Assembly: GCA_964583795.1 (NCBI GenBank)
Contig: CAZOWX010000014.1
Span: 1-45,457, forward strand
Direction: 5' to 3'
Length of the DNA stretch: 45,457 bases
From: JBDTME01 sp964583795
GTDB taxonomy: Bacteria; Patescibacteriota; Microgenomatia; UBA1400; PJMF01
In this document: positions 31,021 through 38,536 of the stretch, one piece after another
Position numbering within the stretch: position 1 is the first letter of the stretch
Layout: each line of letters opens with the position of its first letter
Program-made: the position numbers and the translations under genes
The notes under the pieces: model-generated
The model's input: the letters and a program-made list of their open reading frames with translations, nothing else
Databases searched by the model: none
What the model was told of the DNA's origin: nothing

Positions 31021-31055
31021 TACTTTTAACTTTTTACTTTTAATTTTGACTTAAA
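31021..31055. repeat. Heptad array before the Nudix gene
   Basis: TACTTTT, AACTTTT and three further variants in 7-bp register, ending 5 nt before the Nudix ATG. With 30904-30945 it forms an inverted pair around about 75 bp. Confidence 0.7.
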
Positions 31056-31060
31056 CAACT

Positions 31061-31537
31061 ATGCAAGATCACAGTCATGCCAAAATCACTCGCAGCGCAG
31101 GGGGTATTGTCATTAGTAATGAAGGGAAAGTGCTGGTTGTGAGTCAGAATGGTAACTCGTGGTCACTCCCCAAAGGACATATCGAGGAAGGTGAAGAAGT
31201 TTTGCAGGCTGCAAAGCGGGAGATCTTGGAAGAGTCAGGAGTTGATCAGCTTGAGTTACTCAAAGAGTATCCGATGTATGAGCGCATGAGAATTAGTGAC
31301 GATGGTTTGAGTGAGGACAGAACCGAGTTAAAGCTTATTTTTATGTTTTTGTTTAAAACTGATGTGCTTGAGTTAGCACCGATTGATCCGAAAAATCCTC
31401 AAGCGCTTTGGATCTCACCATCAAAAGTAACGCAACTGTTGACACATCCCAAAGACCAAGATTTTTATGCTTCAGCATTGCCAGACGTGTTAATGTATAT
31501 TCGAACGAAGCTTAAAATAGTTATCAGTAGTCAGTAG
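31061..31537 (+). CDS. Nudix hydrolase
   Basis: The 158-aa product has the Nudix box in the form GHIEEGEEVLQAAKREILEE followed by SGV, matching GX5EX7REUXEEXGU. It is preceded by SLPK and a typical SAGGIVISNEGKVLVVSQNG strand pair. The family hydrolyses nucleoside diphosphates linked to another group; LKLIFMFLFKTDVLELAPID is common in the MutT/diadenosine-type group, but the substrate cannot be told. The last residues (VISSQ) and the TAG stop lie within a 7-bp repeat array, so the C-terminus is partly repeat-coded. There is no clear ribosome-binding site. Confidence 0.9.
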   Translation: MQDHSHAKITRSAGGIVISNEGKVLVVSQNGNSWSLPKGHIEEGEEVLQAAKREILEESGVDQLELLKEYPMYERMRISDDGLSEDRTELKLIFMFLFKTDVLELAPIDPKNPQALWISPSKVTQLLTHPKDQDFYASALPDVLMYIRTKLKIVISSQ

Positions 31538-31573
31538 TCAGTAGTCAGTGGTCCGTGATAAGTTATCAGTGAT
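31518..31573. repeat. Heptad array over the Nudix stop codon, 8 units
   Basis: Consensus YAGTnnT in unbroken 7-bp register, including three perfect CAGTAGT. The Nudix stop (31535-31537) is one of the TAGs. The same consensus recurs at 32284. Confidence 0.85.
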
Positions 31574-31614
31574 GAGAAAGTTGTTGTGTGGTTCGTTGTT
31601 AAGTTGTTGCGCGC

Positions 31615-31639
31615 GTCATCCCGATGTAAATCGGGATCT
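31615..31639 (+). repeat. REP-like element (forward half of a pair)
   Basis: GTCATCCCGAT, short loop, ATCGGGATCT. Confidence 0.75.
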
Positions 31640-31665
31640 AAAGTCAAAATCCGTTGTACTTGATC

Positions 31666-31715
31666 AGATCCTGAATCCGTCAGGCTCGTGAACTCGCTTG
31701 ACTGTTCAGGATGAC
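31666..31715 (-). repeat. REP-like element (reverse half, 50-bp type)
   Basis: AGATCCTGA ... TCAGGATGAC. It is the reverse complement type of the elements at 44116 and 45072 and ends 10 nt before the preferred HD-gene start. Confidence 0.8.
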
Positions 31716-31725
31716 GAAGGTTTCT

Positions 31726-32280
31726 ATGCTCAATTATTACCCAATCATTCAAAAGTATTTTTCACCTGATTCACTTGGTTATCAGTCCTACGTCAATCAC
31801 GTGGTACAAGTCACTGCTCGAGCGTTGAGAATCGCGCGGCGACTTCGCCTAAGTGGTGACCAGTTGCAGTTTATTGAAGAAGCTGGAATGTTACATGATA
31901 TTGGAGTGAGCCAGGTGCATGCGCCGGATATTGGATGTCACGGAACTGCACAGTATATTCAACATGGAGTGTTGGGGAGAAAAATTTTAGAGGAAGAGGG
32001 TTTAGCAGCACATGCTCTTGTTAGTGAACGACATACTGGAGTGGGATTAACAAAGGAAGAAATTGTCGATCAAAAACTGCCTTTACCTCATCGTGATTTT
32101 GTCCCGCTAAGTATTGAAGAAAAAATTATTTGTTATGCAGATACTTGGCACAGCAAAAATCCAGAAAAAATTTGGATACCATATACTATAGATCAAATTC
32201 ATGATTGGTTTCGTCGATTTCCAAGTTCTCAGCGGAAAATCCAGCAGTTTGATGAGTGGTATCAAGAGTTTGGGGAGTAG
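31726..32280 (+). CDS. HD-domain phosphohydrolase-like protein
   Basis: The 184-aa product shows the HD signature: YVNHVVQVTARALRIARRL (first His), EEAGMLHDIGVSQVH (His-Asp pair), LVSERHTGVGLTKEE (later His) and ICYADTWHSK (final Asp). HD proteins are metal-dependent phosphohydrolases acting on nucleotides or cyclic nucleotides; short archaeal/CPR-type members have no assigned substrate. The ATG at 31726 is preferred, since GAAGG lies 5 nt upstream. An ATG five codons earlier lies in the tail of a REP-like repeat. A second, more divergent HD-like gene is convergent with it. Confidence 0.85.
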   Translation: MLNYYPIIQKYFSPDSLGYQSYVNHVVQVTARALRIARRLRLSGDQLQFIEEAGMLHDIGVSQVHAPDIGCHGTAQYIQHGVLGRKILEEEGLAAHALVSERHTGVGLTKEEIVDQKLPLPHRDFVPLSIEEKIICYADTWHSKNPEKIWIPYTIDQIHDWFRRFPSSQRKIQQFDEWYQEFGE

Positions 32281-32283
32281 TAA

Positions 32284-32314
32284 TAGTTGTTAGTATTCAG
32301 TCTTCAGTCGTCAG
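32284..32314. repeat. Heptad array just after the HD-gene stop
   Basis: TAGTTGT, TAGTATT and two CAGTCnT units in 7-bp register, consensus YAGTnnT as at 31518, starting 3 nt after the stop codon. Confidence 0.75.
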
Positions 32315-32324
32315 AAAAATGTAT

Positions 32325-32390
32325 GTCATCCTCGACCCGATGAATGAACCCGGCTAACAGCCGAGTGAAGCCATCGAGCATCGGGGATCC
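32325..32390 (+). repeat. REP-like element, long-loop form
   Basis: GTCATCC ... GGATCC ends with CCCGATG/CATCGGG pairing and an inner CGGCT/AGCCG hairpin. It lies between convergent genes and may also act as a transcription barrier. Confidence 0.65.
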
Positions 32391-32418
32391 ATTTTTCACA
32401 TTTTTATAACAAAAGAAC

Positions 32419-33354
32419 TTATTTATTGATCGGGATATTTTCTCTCGAATGCTGTGTTTTTTGTCGATTGAACACTCCCTTATAAATTGCCTCAACATCT
32501 GTTTGATAGTCAATTTTCCTATCTGGAATATTTGAAAAAAAGTGAAATATATCTGAGTGAGTATTTTTGGGATCGAGAATCTCAAGAATAGTTTGCTGAT
32601 CATTGCGATTTGGTAACAATTGCTCAAAACGGTTTGGTAAAAAGGTCAGAAACTGATGCAAGTCGAGTGGTGTTCGCTCAGATATTTCCCCACTTGTATA
32701 CAACTCATTGAGATATCCAGCTGTTGCATGATGAACAGGGACTTCAGAAAAAAAATAACTACCCACTTGATCAATACACTGCATCAATAACCAGAATGGT
32801 TCATCAGAGTTTTGTTGTGATGGGTGAAACACTGTTTGCAAAATGAGGTGTGTGACCAAATCTTTGACTGAATGTGAAACAACTTTTTCAGTATCAAAAT
32901 ACTCAATGAGAGCTATCGCTAACTGTGCACTTCTTTGTTCACTTGGGCCTACCTCGAGTTGAAAGCGATCCGAGTACTGTAAATACGGTTTGGCATCTGT
33001 AAAAAAAAGTTTGGTCGTTTTGGTTAAATTTCCTAAATCATGTGTTGCAAAGGCCAGTTGAAGTATGTGCGAAAATTGTGGGAGTGATATGTTTGCAGTA
33101 TGTTTTTGATTCCAGTTAGCCAAGTTTTGTTCAATACACAACGGGTCTTTTCTTTTTTCAATCAAAGCTGTGAGAATTGCTCGCGCTGTGCCAACAACGC
33201 CAATAATATGATGTCCGTTGTGATAACAAGGGGTAATGCGAGTACCATTTTCGAAAAAAGAAATGGCTTGATGGTTATTTCTCCAAACTGTGTGAGCAAA
33301 CTCTTGGTGAGTGTTTTTGGCGAATGCAAAGAGTTGAGTGGCAAGTGTTTTCAT
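32419..33354 (-). CDS. Divergent HD-like domain protein, 311 aa
   Basis: The protein carries HD-like elements in order: CYHNGHHIIGVVGTARAI (YHNxxH), LQLAFATHDLGNLTKTTKLF (HD pair), THLILQTVFHPSQ (possible later His) and CIDQVGSYFF (possible final Asp). This spacing fits an HD superfamily phosphohydrolase, though no close family is recognised. There is no membrane segment. The start is supported by a -10 (TACGAT) 7 nt upstream. It is convergent with the other HD gene and divergent from the cysteine-rich surface gene. Confidence 0.6.
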   Translation of the reverse strand: MKTLATQLFAFAKNTHQEFAHTVWRNNHQAISFFENGTRITPCYHNGHHIIGVVGTARAILTALIEKRKDPLCIEQNLANWNQKHTANISLPQFSHILQLAFATHDLGNLTKTTKLFFTDAKPYLQYSDRFQLEVGPSEQRSAQLAIALIEYFDTEKVVSHSVKDLVTHLILQTVFHPSQQNSDEPFWLLMQCIDQVGSYFFSEVPVHHATAGYLNELYTSGEISERTPLDLHQFLTFLPNRFEQLLPNRNDQQTILEILDPKNTHSDIFHFFSNIPDRKIDYQTDVEAIYKGVFNRQKTQHSRENIPINK

Positions 33355-33361
33355 TGAATGT

Positions 33362-33367
33362 ATCGTA
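33362..33367 (-). promoter_or_regulatory. -10 box, predicted leaderless HD-like gene
   Basis: TACGAT on the minus strand ends 7 nt before the ATG at 33354. TTGTCA is found 15 bp upstream. Confidence 0.45.
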
Positions 33368-33436
33368 ACAAGATTTCAAATATGACAAAAGAAGAGTCCT
33401 TTAAAGTTAGAGAGTTGATTATATACGGTACTCTCA

Positions 33437-33479
33437 TTGACGGAGTCATCTTTGTAATCGTAAGATGTACTGAGTACAT
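33437..33479 (+). promoter_or_regulatory. Promoter and palindrome of the surface-protein operon
   Basis: TTGACG (33437-33442), 18-bp spacer, TAAGAT (33461-33466). The perfect inverted repeat ATGTAC-tga-GTACAT (33465-33479) covers the expected start of transcription, a classical operator position. Confidence 0.55.
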
Positions 33480-33493
33480 TTTCTTTTATTTTT

Positions 33494-35800
33494 ATGCAAA
33501 TTGTCAAAAAGTGGTTTTACCACAATCTTCCCTCTAGTTTGCATCCTCACGTTCGTAAAATTCAATCTTGGAAAAAAACTCACTTTGACCAGGTCATGGG
33601 AGTGTTAATTCTCTCGGTGCTAACCATCGGTGTGGTGACGAGTTTTGCACTTGTGGGGATGGATAGTGATATTCGACAAAGAGCTTCAGAACTCTATCCG
33701 CAATATCACACTTGCAGTAGCAACAGTGAGTGTGCCTCAGGTGTTTGTCGGGAGTGTCGAACGAATGAAGCGTGCCCTGATTTTGGAGGGAAGTATTGTT
33801 TCTCTCCTGATCCAACGAGGGTTATAGTGCAACCATCGAATACTCCAGTTCCTAGTTCTACTCCGGTCGTAACGGCAAAGCCAGCCTGTATAACGTCTGG
33901 GAACTGGTGTGGACCAGGAGCGACAACAGTTGGGTGTTGTGGTGGGTTAACGTGTACCATCAATACATGTCAGGTGGTGAGTTGTTCAGCGAGTTGTGTG
34001 AATGGATGTACCACCATCAATGGACAATCAGCCTGTTCACCATACTGCAAGAGTAGTTGTTTGGAAGGATGTGTTTCACAAAGTAGTACTGGAGGAGTGT
34101 GTAAGAACTATTGTAACAAGAGCTGTAAAGTGGGGGAAGTTTGTGTGAAGAATAGTACTGGGGGTGGGTGTATTGCAGATGACAGCAAAAAGGAAAACGA
34201 TTCGAAAGATGATAAGTCGAAAGAGAATGTAATGCAAGGTCAATGCTACTTCGGAGCATCAAGTTGTTCAACGCTCGGCAGGTATCCAGCGAATGATTGC
34301 CAGAGTTGTCCAGCAGGAGTAGCGACATGTTGTGGAGAGAAGATTCCTGAAGCCTCTCAAGTATGTACCCCCAATTCAAGTATTTGTGCAAATAATATTG
34401 TGCGGGTATGTAATGGCTACGGGACTGGTTGGCAGGATCAAGTATGTGCAGTTGGGACTACATGTGATAGAGACCACTGTGAAATTCCAGTTGCTGAAGG
34501 GCAATTATGTAGTTCACCACATGGCTCGCACTTAGGAATGAACTTTTACTGTTGCGATGGAAAATCGAAGTATGGTGATTGCGTTGCTGCAGTTGATACC
34601 CACGACAATACACCGCTTCCCGACGGGACATGGTGTTTCTGGACCGTATTGGGTACGGGAAGTTGTAATAATTGTATTCACAAACCAACCCACAAAGGTG
34701 GCCCGAATGACAGTAGGGATTATTGTGGTCCGGCATTGAGTGGTAATAACTCAGTACTTCAGATCGCCGAAGGAGAGCTTTGTCAAAAATCTCCACTTAA
34801 TGCTCGTGTACTTAATGGTCGTGATTTAGATCATTGCCTATGTGGGCCTACAAATATAGCGATAGAGGTAAATGAAAGGTGTAGTAATCTACCCCCAGCT
34901 CCTGAAGCTGGAGCCTGTGATGCTGCTGATGCAAATTGTGCGAATGCAGGTGTACCAGAATGCCTCGTTGACAACTGGTTTGACTATACTCAAAAAAGTT
35001 TGCGCGTGAATAGTAGTATTCGTTCTGATTTTATGGGAATTCCTTTTTGTGCTCTGTGTGATGAAGGAAATGTTGGAAAAACGATCACGATGACTTTCTG
35101 TGCCACAGATGTACATAACTTGGATCAATCATCATCGGCAAATCGAACATTAGCTACAGCTTCAGAAACTTTTAATGTGCCAATAAGTATAGAAGAAGGA
35201 GTGTTACCATCTGAAGGTGCTGCTGAAGATATTAGAGTCGGTTTATTGCGATTACCTGCGGGTTTGCGAACAGGAACAAATAATGGCCAGAATCTAGAAT
35301 TGGAAATTACCGATATTGGTAAAATGGGTGCCCTAATGGGGATACCCCATACCTATTTTACATCAGTTACAGGTGGTATTACTATAGGTAATACAAATAT
35401 TATTAGAGTTGCTCACGATTATGGTTGTTATGAATTTAATATATCGAATCCTGTCTGTTTTGAGCCGTACAATTATTTCGCAAGAGAATCATTAATTCAT
35501 GAGGCAATCCACGCCAATAACGATGATTTTGTAGCCAATTCAGCCTACTGTCCGAACCATGCAGCAGTGTGTACGATGCAGGAAGCATACAATGTAGCTG
35601 CAGAGAAAGATGGCGTAGAGCTGGAGGCGGAAGATGGTCCAAATTATGAGATGAGAGAAACTGAGAGACTTGCTTTTGATTGCAGCAGATATGCTTTCTG
35701 CAAACTAGACTCACGACAATACAACCACATCGCCGAGTTTTGCCAGCAAGTAGTATTTCAAGGGGAGACGACAGCACAGCGGGACAGTTTTTGTCAATAA
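33494..35800 (+). CDS. Cysteine-rich surface protein with HEXXH metallopeptidase-like C-terminus
   Basis: The 768-aa product has a basic N-terminus, one membrane helix (about 34-56) and a long outside part. First come cysteine-rich modules (e.g. CSSNSECASGVCRECRTNEA and CKSSCLEGCV), with a Pro/Thr linker (PSNTPVPSSTPVVTAKP) and a charged spacer (KKENDSKDDKSKENV). More cysteine-rich parts follow, then a domain with less cysteine. Near the end, ESLIHEAIHANNDDF holds HEXXH (H669, E670, H673), the zinc site of zincins, and a glutamate-rich ETERLAFD could give the third ligand. It may be a surface zinc protease stabilised by many disulfides. The next gene starts 5 bases after its stop and encodes an anchored partner. 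Confidence 0.7.
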   Translation: MQIVKKWFYHNLPSSLHPHVRKIQSWKKTHFDQVMGVLILSVLTIGVVTSFALVGMDSDIRQRASELYPQYHTCSSNSECASGVCRECRTNEACPDFGGKYCFSPDPTRVIVQPSNTPVPSSTPVVTAKPACITSGNWCGPGATTVGCCGGLTCTINTCQVVSCSASCVNGCTTINGQSACSPYCKSSCLEGCVSQSSTGGVCKNYCNKSCKVGEVCVKNSTGGGCIADDSKKENDSKDDKSKENVMQGQCYFGASSCSTLGRYPANDCQSCPAGVATCCGEKIPEASQVCTPNSSICANNIVRVCNGYGTGWQDQVCAVGTTCDRDHCEIPVAEGQLCSSPHGSHLGMNFYCCDGKSKYGDCVAAVDTHDNTPLPDGTWCFWTVLGTGSCNNCIHKPTHKGGPNDSRDYCGPALSGNNSVLQIAEGELCQKSPLNARVLNGRDLDHCLCGPTNIAIEVNERCSNLPPAPEAGACDAADANCANAGVPECLVDNWFDYTQKSLRVNSSIRSDFMGIPFCALCDEGNVGKTITMTFCATDVHNLDQSSSANRTLATASETFNVPISIEEGVLPSEGAAEDIRVGLLRLPAGLRTGTNNGQNLELEITDIGKMGALMGIPHTYFTSVTGGITIGNTNIIRVAHDYGCYEFNISNPVCFEPYNYFARESLIHEAIHANNDDFVANSAYCPNHAAVCTMQEAYNVAAEKDGVELEAEDGPNYEMRETERLAFDCSRYAFCKLDSRQYNHIAEFCQQVVFQGETTAQRDSFCQ

Positions 35801-35805
35801 AACAT

Positions 35806-36474
35806 ATGAAAAATACCATACAGCTTGGAATTTCAATACCGGAAACAAAAAACGTCTTAGGAGAGCCCTTAAAGACATCAGAGGTGAATGGCTTTACGAT
35901 CCTAAGGTATACCTCAAACAGTCAGAGGCTTGCTGACTTTTATTACTTTAGCGAAGGGAAGTTGGTGCAAGCATCAGAAAGTATCTATGCAGGCAAACAG
36001 GAATTGCAAAGTGTTGTGAATCGCTATGGAGTACCCGAGGAATCAATATTTAAGTATAAAGACAGAGACCAGCTATTTACCGTAATCCATCTCTGGCCGA
36101 AAGAAGGGAAAGCATATGTGTCATACGGAATAACTGCAGATAGTTTGATAGAGAGGGAATTTACGTACGAGTCACAACCGTTGCAACAATATCTTTCTAC
36201 ATTAGGAAAAACATTCTCAAATAATGATAGAGTTGGTCTTACTATTATTCCAAATCAAAATTTTGTTTTCAATGTGTCAGAAACCCCTACTCCAATTATG
36301 ACAATACAGCCAACTGATACCAGCAAGCTGACTATTGAGGAAACATCGCAAAATGAGAACATGAACTCGAGCATTATGTCTTTGGCACCTCAAGTAGTAT
36401 TACTTATCTTTTTTCTACTTCTGATTGTGATGATTGGGAAAAAACTGCTTAATGCGAGAAAAACTGAAAAGTAG
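35806..36474 (+). CDS. C-terminally anchored membrane protein, 222 aa
   Basis: Not recognised. The N-terminal half (IPETKNVLGEPLKTSEVNGF, TILRYTSNSQRLADFYYFSE, AGKQELQSVVNRYGVPEESI) recalls the two-helix/beta layout of SmpA/BamE-like domains, but this is weak. A Thr/Pro-rich stretch (SETPTPIMTIQPTDTSK) leads to one membrane helix (about 195-213) and a basic tail, so a tail-anchored topology is likely. There is no signal peptide. The ATG at 35806 directly follows the upstream gene; open codons before it overlap that gene and are ignored. Confidence 0.6.
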   Translation: MKNTIQLGISIPETKNVLGEPLKTSEVNGFTILRYTSNSQRLADFYYFSEGKLVQASESIYAGKQELQSVVNRYGVPEESIFKYKDRDQLFTVIHLWPKEGKAYVSYGITADSLIEREFTYESQPLQQYLSTLGKTFSNNDRVGLTIIPNQNFVFNVSETPTPIMTIQPTDTSKLTIEETSQNENMNSSIMSLAPQVVLLIFFLLLIVMIGKKLLNARKTEK

Positions 36475-36680
36475 CAAGTGTTTTAATTTAGCCGTCGTTT
36501 GTTTTTGCTTGTGCATTTCAAAAGAACAACTTTTGTACTTACTGTTACCTACAAAATGGTTTTACACTGTGTCTGTTTAGGGAAGAAAATATCCGTCGAA
36601 GTTTGGAACAGACAACCAAAAATGAAGTGATAGCTATTTGATCTGTCACCGCCTTTGATGAAGCTACGGCGAAGCGAAGG
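36475..36680. other. Intergenic region upstream of the tRNA 3' end
   Basis: No gene is seen. The right part (36649-36683) is a CGTAGC-type element whose ends CCGCCTT and AAGGCGG pair. This hairpin overlaps the 3' end of tRNA-Ser(GCU) and may help end its transcription. Confidence 0.5.
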
Positions 36681-36764
36681 CGGAGGTAGTGAGATTCGAA
36701 CTCACGAGACTCTTTCGAGTCGCGGATTAGCAATCCGCTGCCATAGCCACTAGGCGATACCTCC
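36681..36764 (-). tRNA. tRNA-Ser (anticodon GCT)
   Basis: On the minus strand the acceptor stem pairs GGAGGTA with TACCTCC. The anticodon loop TTGCTAA gives GCT (serine, AGC/AGT codons). The long variable arm pairs GACTC with GAGTC and the T arm has GTTCGAATC. Discriminator G is followed by CCT, so CCA is not fully encoded. Confidence 0.94.
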
Positions 36765-36768
36765 ATGG

Positions 36769-36803
36769 TTAGGTTCTCGGTGTCAGGTTCTCGGTTTTAG
36801 TTA
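36769..36803. repeat. Heptad array 5' of tRNA-Ser(GCU)
   Basis: Five units in 7-bp register (TTAGGTT, CTCGGTG, then TCAGGTT and two more), of the AGGTGTC family. It starts 4 nt from the tRNA's first base, mirroring the tRNA-Val case. Confidence 0.7.
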
Positions 36804-36940
36804 TGTCATCCTTGGCTAGATCCGCCCATGGTGAAACTAGATTGAACCTGCATCAACGGCAGACAGTGATCTGCCTCTCTGAACTACCATCAGACGTTGA
36901 TTTTATCATTGATTGCGCGCAAGACCAACCAGAATGGAAA
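36804..36940. other. Intergenic region with a short hairpin
   Basis: No gene. GGCAGA and TCTGCC pair around 6 nt (36858-36875). A partial GTCATCC word occurs at the left. Nothing else is recognised. Confidence 0.4.
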
Positions 36941-37110
36941 CTGACCCACTGATAGATTTCGGGTATTTTGCAAAATCAGGCACTTTATTATTCGGTGAGT
37001 TTATCAGCCAGATAATGTTCGTCATCCCGGCGCAGGCCGGGATCCATAACAAAAAATCACAACCTGTGTAGGTTGCTTAACAAGTATCAAATACAAACGG
37101 CTGATTTTAA
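36941..37110 (+). repeat. 170-bp dispersed repeat, copy B (cut by the insertion sequence)
   Basis: Closely matches 18132-18301, including the REP-like core at 37021-37045. Similarity fades in the last bases before the insertion sequence at 37123, which seems to have replaced the rest. Confidence 0.85.
37021..37045 (+). repeat. REP-like element in repeat copy B
   Basis: GTCATCCCGG ... CCGGGATCC, one base different in the loop from the element at 18211. Confidence 0.75.
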
Positions 37111-37122
37111 AAAGTTAGTGAT

Positions 37123-37870
37123 GGGGCTTGCCTAGATAAAGCCCGAAACCTTGTAAGCTTTTAGTAATGTATTGAGTCTTTTTTGCATATCATTTCGATG
37201 GTTGTATCTCCATTCTGATTCTAGCAGAAAATTGCCGAATTGTTTTCTGGTGAAGCCATGAAACTTGTTCAGCCGATGTTTTGTCCAACTCCAAAAACTT
37301 TCAATACCATTGATATGTCGATCTCCATCTGCAAACTCATTCTCGTGATGTTTGACTTTTTTGTGGTTGTATCCATAGATTGCCAATGCATCGTAACTTC
37401 TCCAACCGTCTGAATATATATCACTACCAGATCTCACTGTTTGCCTGATAACTGGCAGTATTTCTGCCTGGGTTGCTCTTGAAATGACTTGAGTAAATAC
37501 TTTTCCACTTCTTTTGAGTAGCCCAAAGACAATGACTTTTTTACTGGCTCCACGACCCCGTTTACCTCGTTGTCTTTTGGGACCAAAATAACTCTCATCT
37601 ACTTCAACCCCATTCCCAATTTTATATTCCTCTCGTTCTTTCCAGCCATCAGCGATAATTAATCTTCTAAAATGAGCAAAATATCTCTGTGCTGTGTTCC
37701 GATTTACTAGGCAAATTTCACTCGCCTGAATAGCTGTGCAATCTGTACAAAAACATCTCACCAACACCCGAAACTTCTTGTCTGAAATTCGGCGCCGTTT
37801 TATCTCTCTATATTCTGTTGATTTATCAATCATTATGCGTATTTTACTACGCGTTATCTAGGCAAGCCCC
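37123..37870 (-). mobile_element. IS1595-family insertion sequence
   Basis: A 748-bp element bounded by perfect 17-bp inverted repeats GGGGCTTGCCTAGATAA (37123-37139 and 37854-37870) with one transposase gene. IS1595 members normally leave 8-bp target duplications, but the flanks here (ttagtgat and ttctttaa) differ. A truncated gene adjoins on the right and a truncated repeat on the left, so a deletion or recombination followed insertion. Confidence 0.9.
37132..37833 (-). CDS. IS1595-family transposase (ISXO2-like)
   Basis: The 233-aa product has the ISXO2-like DDE core. VEVDESYFGPKRQRGKRGRG holds the first Asp, IYSDGWRSYDALAIYGYNHK the second Asp and INGIESFWSWTKHRLNKFHG the final acidic residue. 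The N-terminal part has a helix-turn-helix-like CLVNRNTAQRYFAHFRRL. It cuts and joins the element's 17-bp ends. The gene is intact and fills the element, its stop lying inside the left inverted repeat region, so it may still be active. The typical zinc-ribbon N-terminus of longer IS1595 transposases is absent (only FCTDC remains). Confidence 0.92.
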   Translation of the reverse strand: MIDKSTEYREIKRRRISDKKFRVLVRCFCTDCTAIQASEICLVNRNTAQRYFAHFRRLIIADGWKEREEYKIGNGVEVDESYFGPKRQRGKRGRGASKKVIVFGLLKRSGKVFTQVISRATQAEILPVIRQTVRSGSDIYSDGWRSYDALAIYGYNHKKVKHHENEFADGDRHINGIESFWSWTKHRLNKFHGFTRKQFGNFLLESEWRYNHRNDMQKRLNTLLKAYKVSGFI

Positions 37871-38062
37871 TTCTTTAATTCAAATATTGACTGGAAATTT
37901 GTAGTTGAAAAAGCATTTAGTGCACTCTCAAATAGATTGGGTAAAGAATGTAGTGTTTCCATCAAAAACGAATCTATTAGTATTCAGTACCCAGAAGGAA
38001 AAGTGAAGAGAAAAAGAGAATATCTTGTCAAAAATAATTTTACAAAGTTGGAACCTAGCTAA
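37871..38062 (+). pseudogene. Truncated gene, last 63 codons, cut by the insertion sequence
   Basis: Directly at the right end of the insertion sequence an open frame runs 63 codons to a TAA (38060-38062). It includes NIDWKFVVEKAFSALSNRLG, VSIKNESISIQYPEGKVKRK and a KNNFTKLEPS end. Composition and phase look coding, but there is no start. The 5' part is not on the other side of the element, so it was lost. Family unknown. Confidence 0.6.
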
Positions 38063-38536
38063 ATTATATTATTGAGCCATTTTAGATTCCCGTTAGCATG
38101 TAACACGGTATTTTTACCTGTCATTGAAAATGTTTTACTAGAGGATTTTATGTTAGGTTATTGGAACACCACAAGAATAGATTGCATTTACCCAAAGAAT
38201 AATTGAATGTTCCACCCCCACACCTTTTTCTCTCCTTTCCCAATCCTCAGTGCCTTGCTCATACACTCAATATCTTTTCTCCTCTACCACCCCCGCCACT
38301 GCCTCCAAATTCTCCTTCCCAAACACCCTCCTTCATTTATTTTTCGCTCGAGGTAAGTCGTGAGGGTGACGTTGAGGGTGGTGATTTCTGAATCAAATGG
38401 ATCCAGGAAACCACTTTGGATCGCCATGGCGCTGACAAAACCAAAAACCATGTTGGTTTTGATCAAGCAAAAGACTTTTTTATCGAACTCGGAGTAAATA
38501 TATACAGTGAAATATTTTTAGCGATATAATCACGGT
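38063..38536. other. Intergenic region with a long pyrimidine-rich tract
   Basis: About 470 bases without a convincing gene. The stretch 38209-38345 is strongly C+T-rich on this strand and unlike anything nearby; short open frames in it are low-complexity. The right part contains an inverted ACCA/TGGT-type repeat near 38445 and the promoter of the next gene. Confidence 0.6.
38525..38530 (+). promoter_or_regulatory. Consensus -10 box, predicted leaderless membrane-protein gene
   Basis: TATAAT ends 6 nt before the ATG at 38537. Confidence 0.6.

Noticed and set aside
36836..36875. tRNA T-arm-like GGTTCAATC on the minus strand
   Set aside because: Flanking bases do not pair as a T stem and no acceptor or anticodon arm can be drawn.
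38203..38466. Short frames on both strands in the pyrimidine-rich tract
   Set aside because: They reflect low-complexity sequence (runs of Pro and Ser) and have no start signals or homology.
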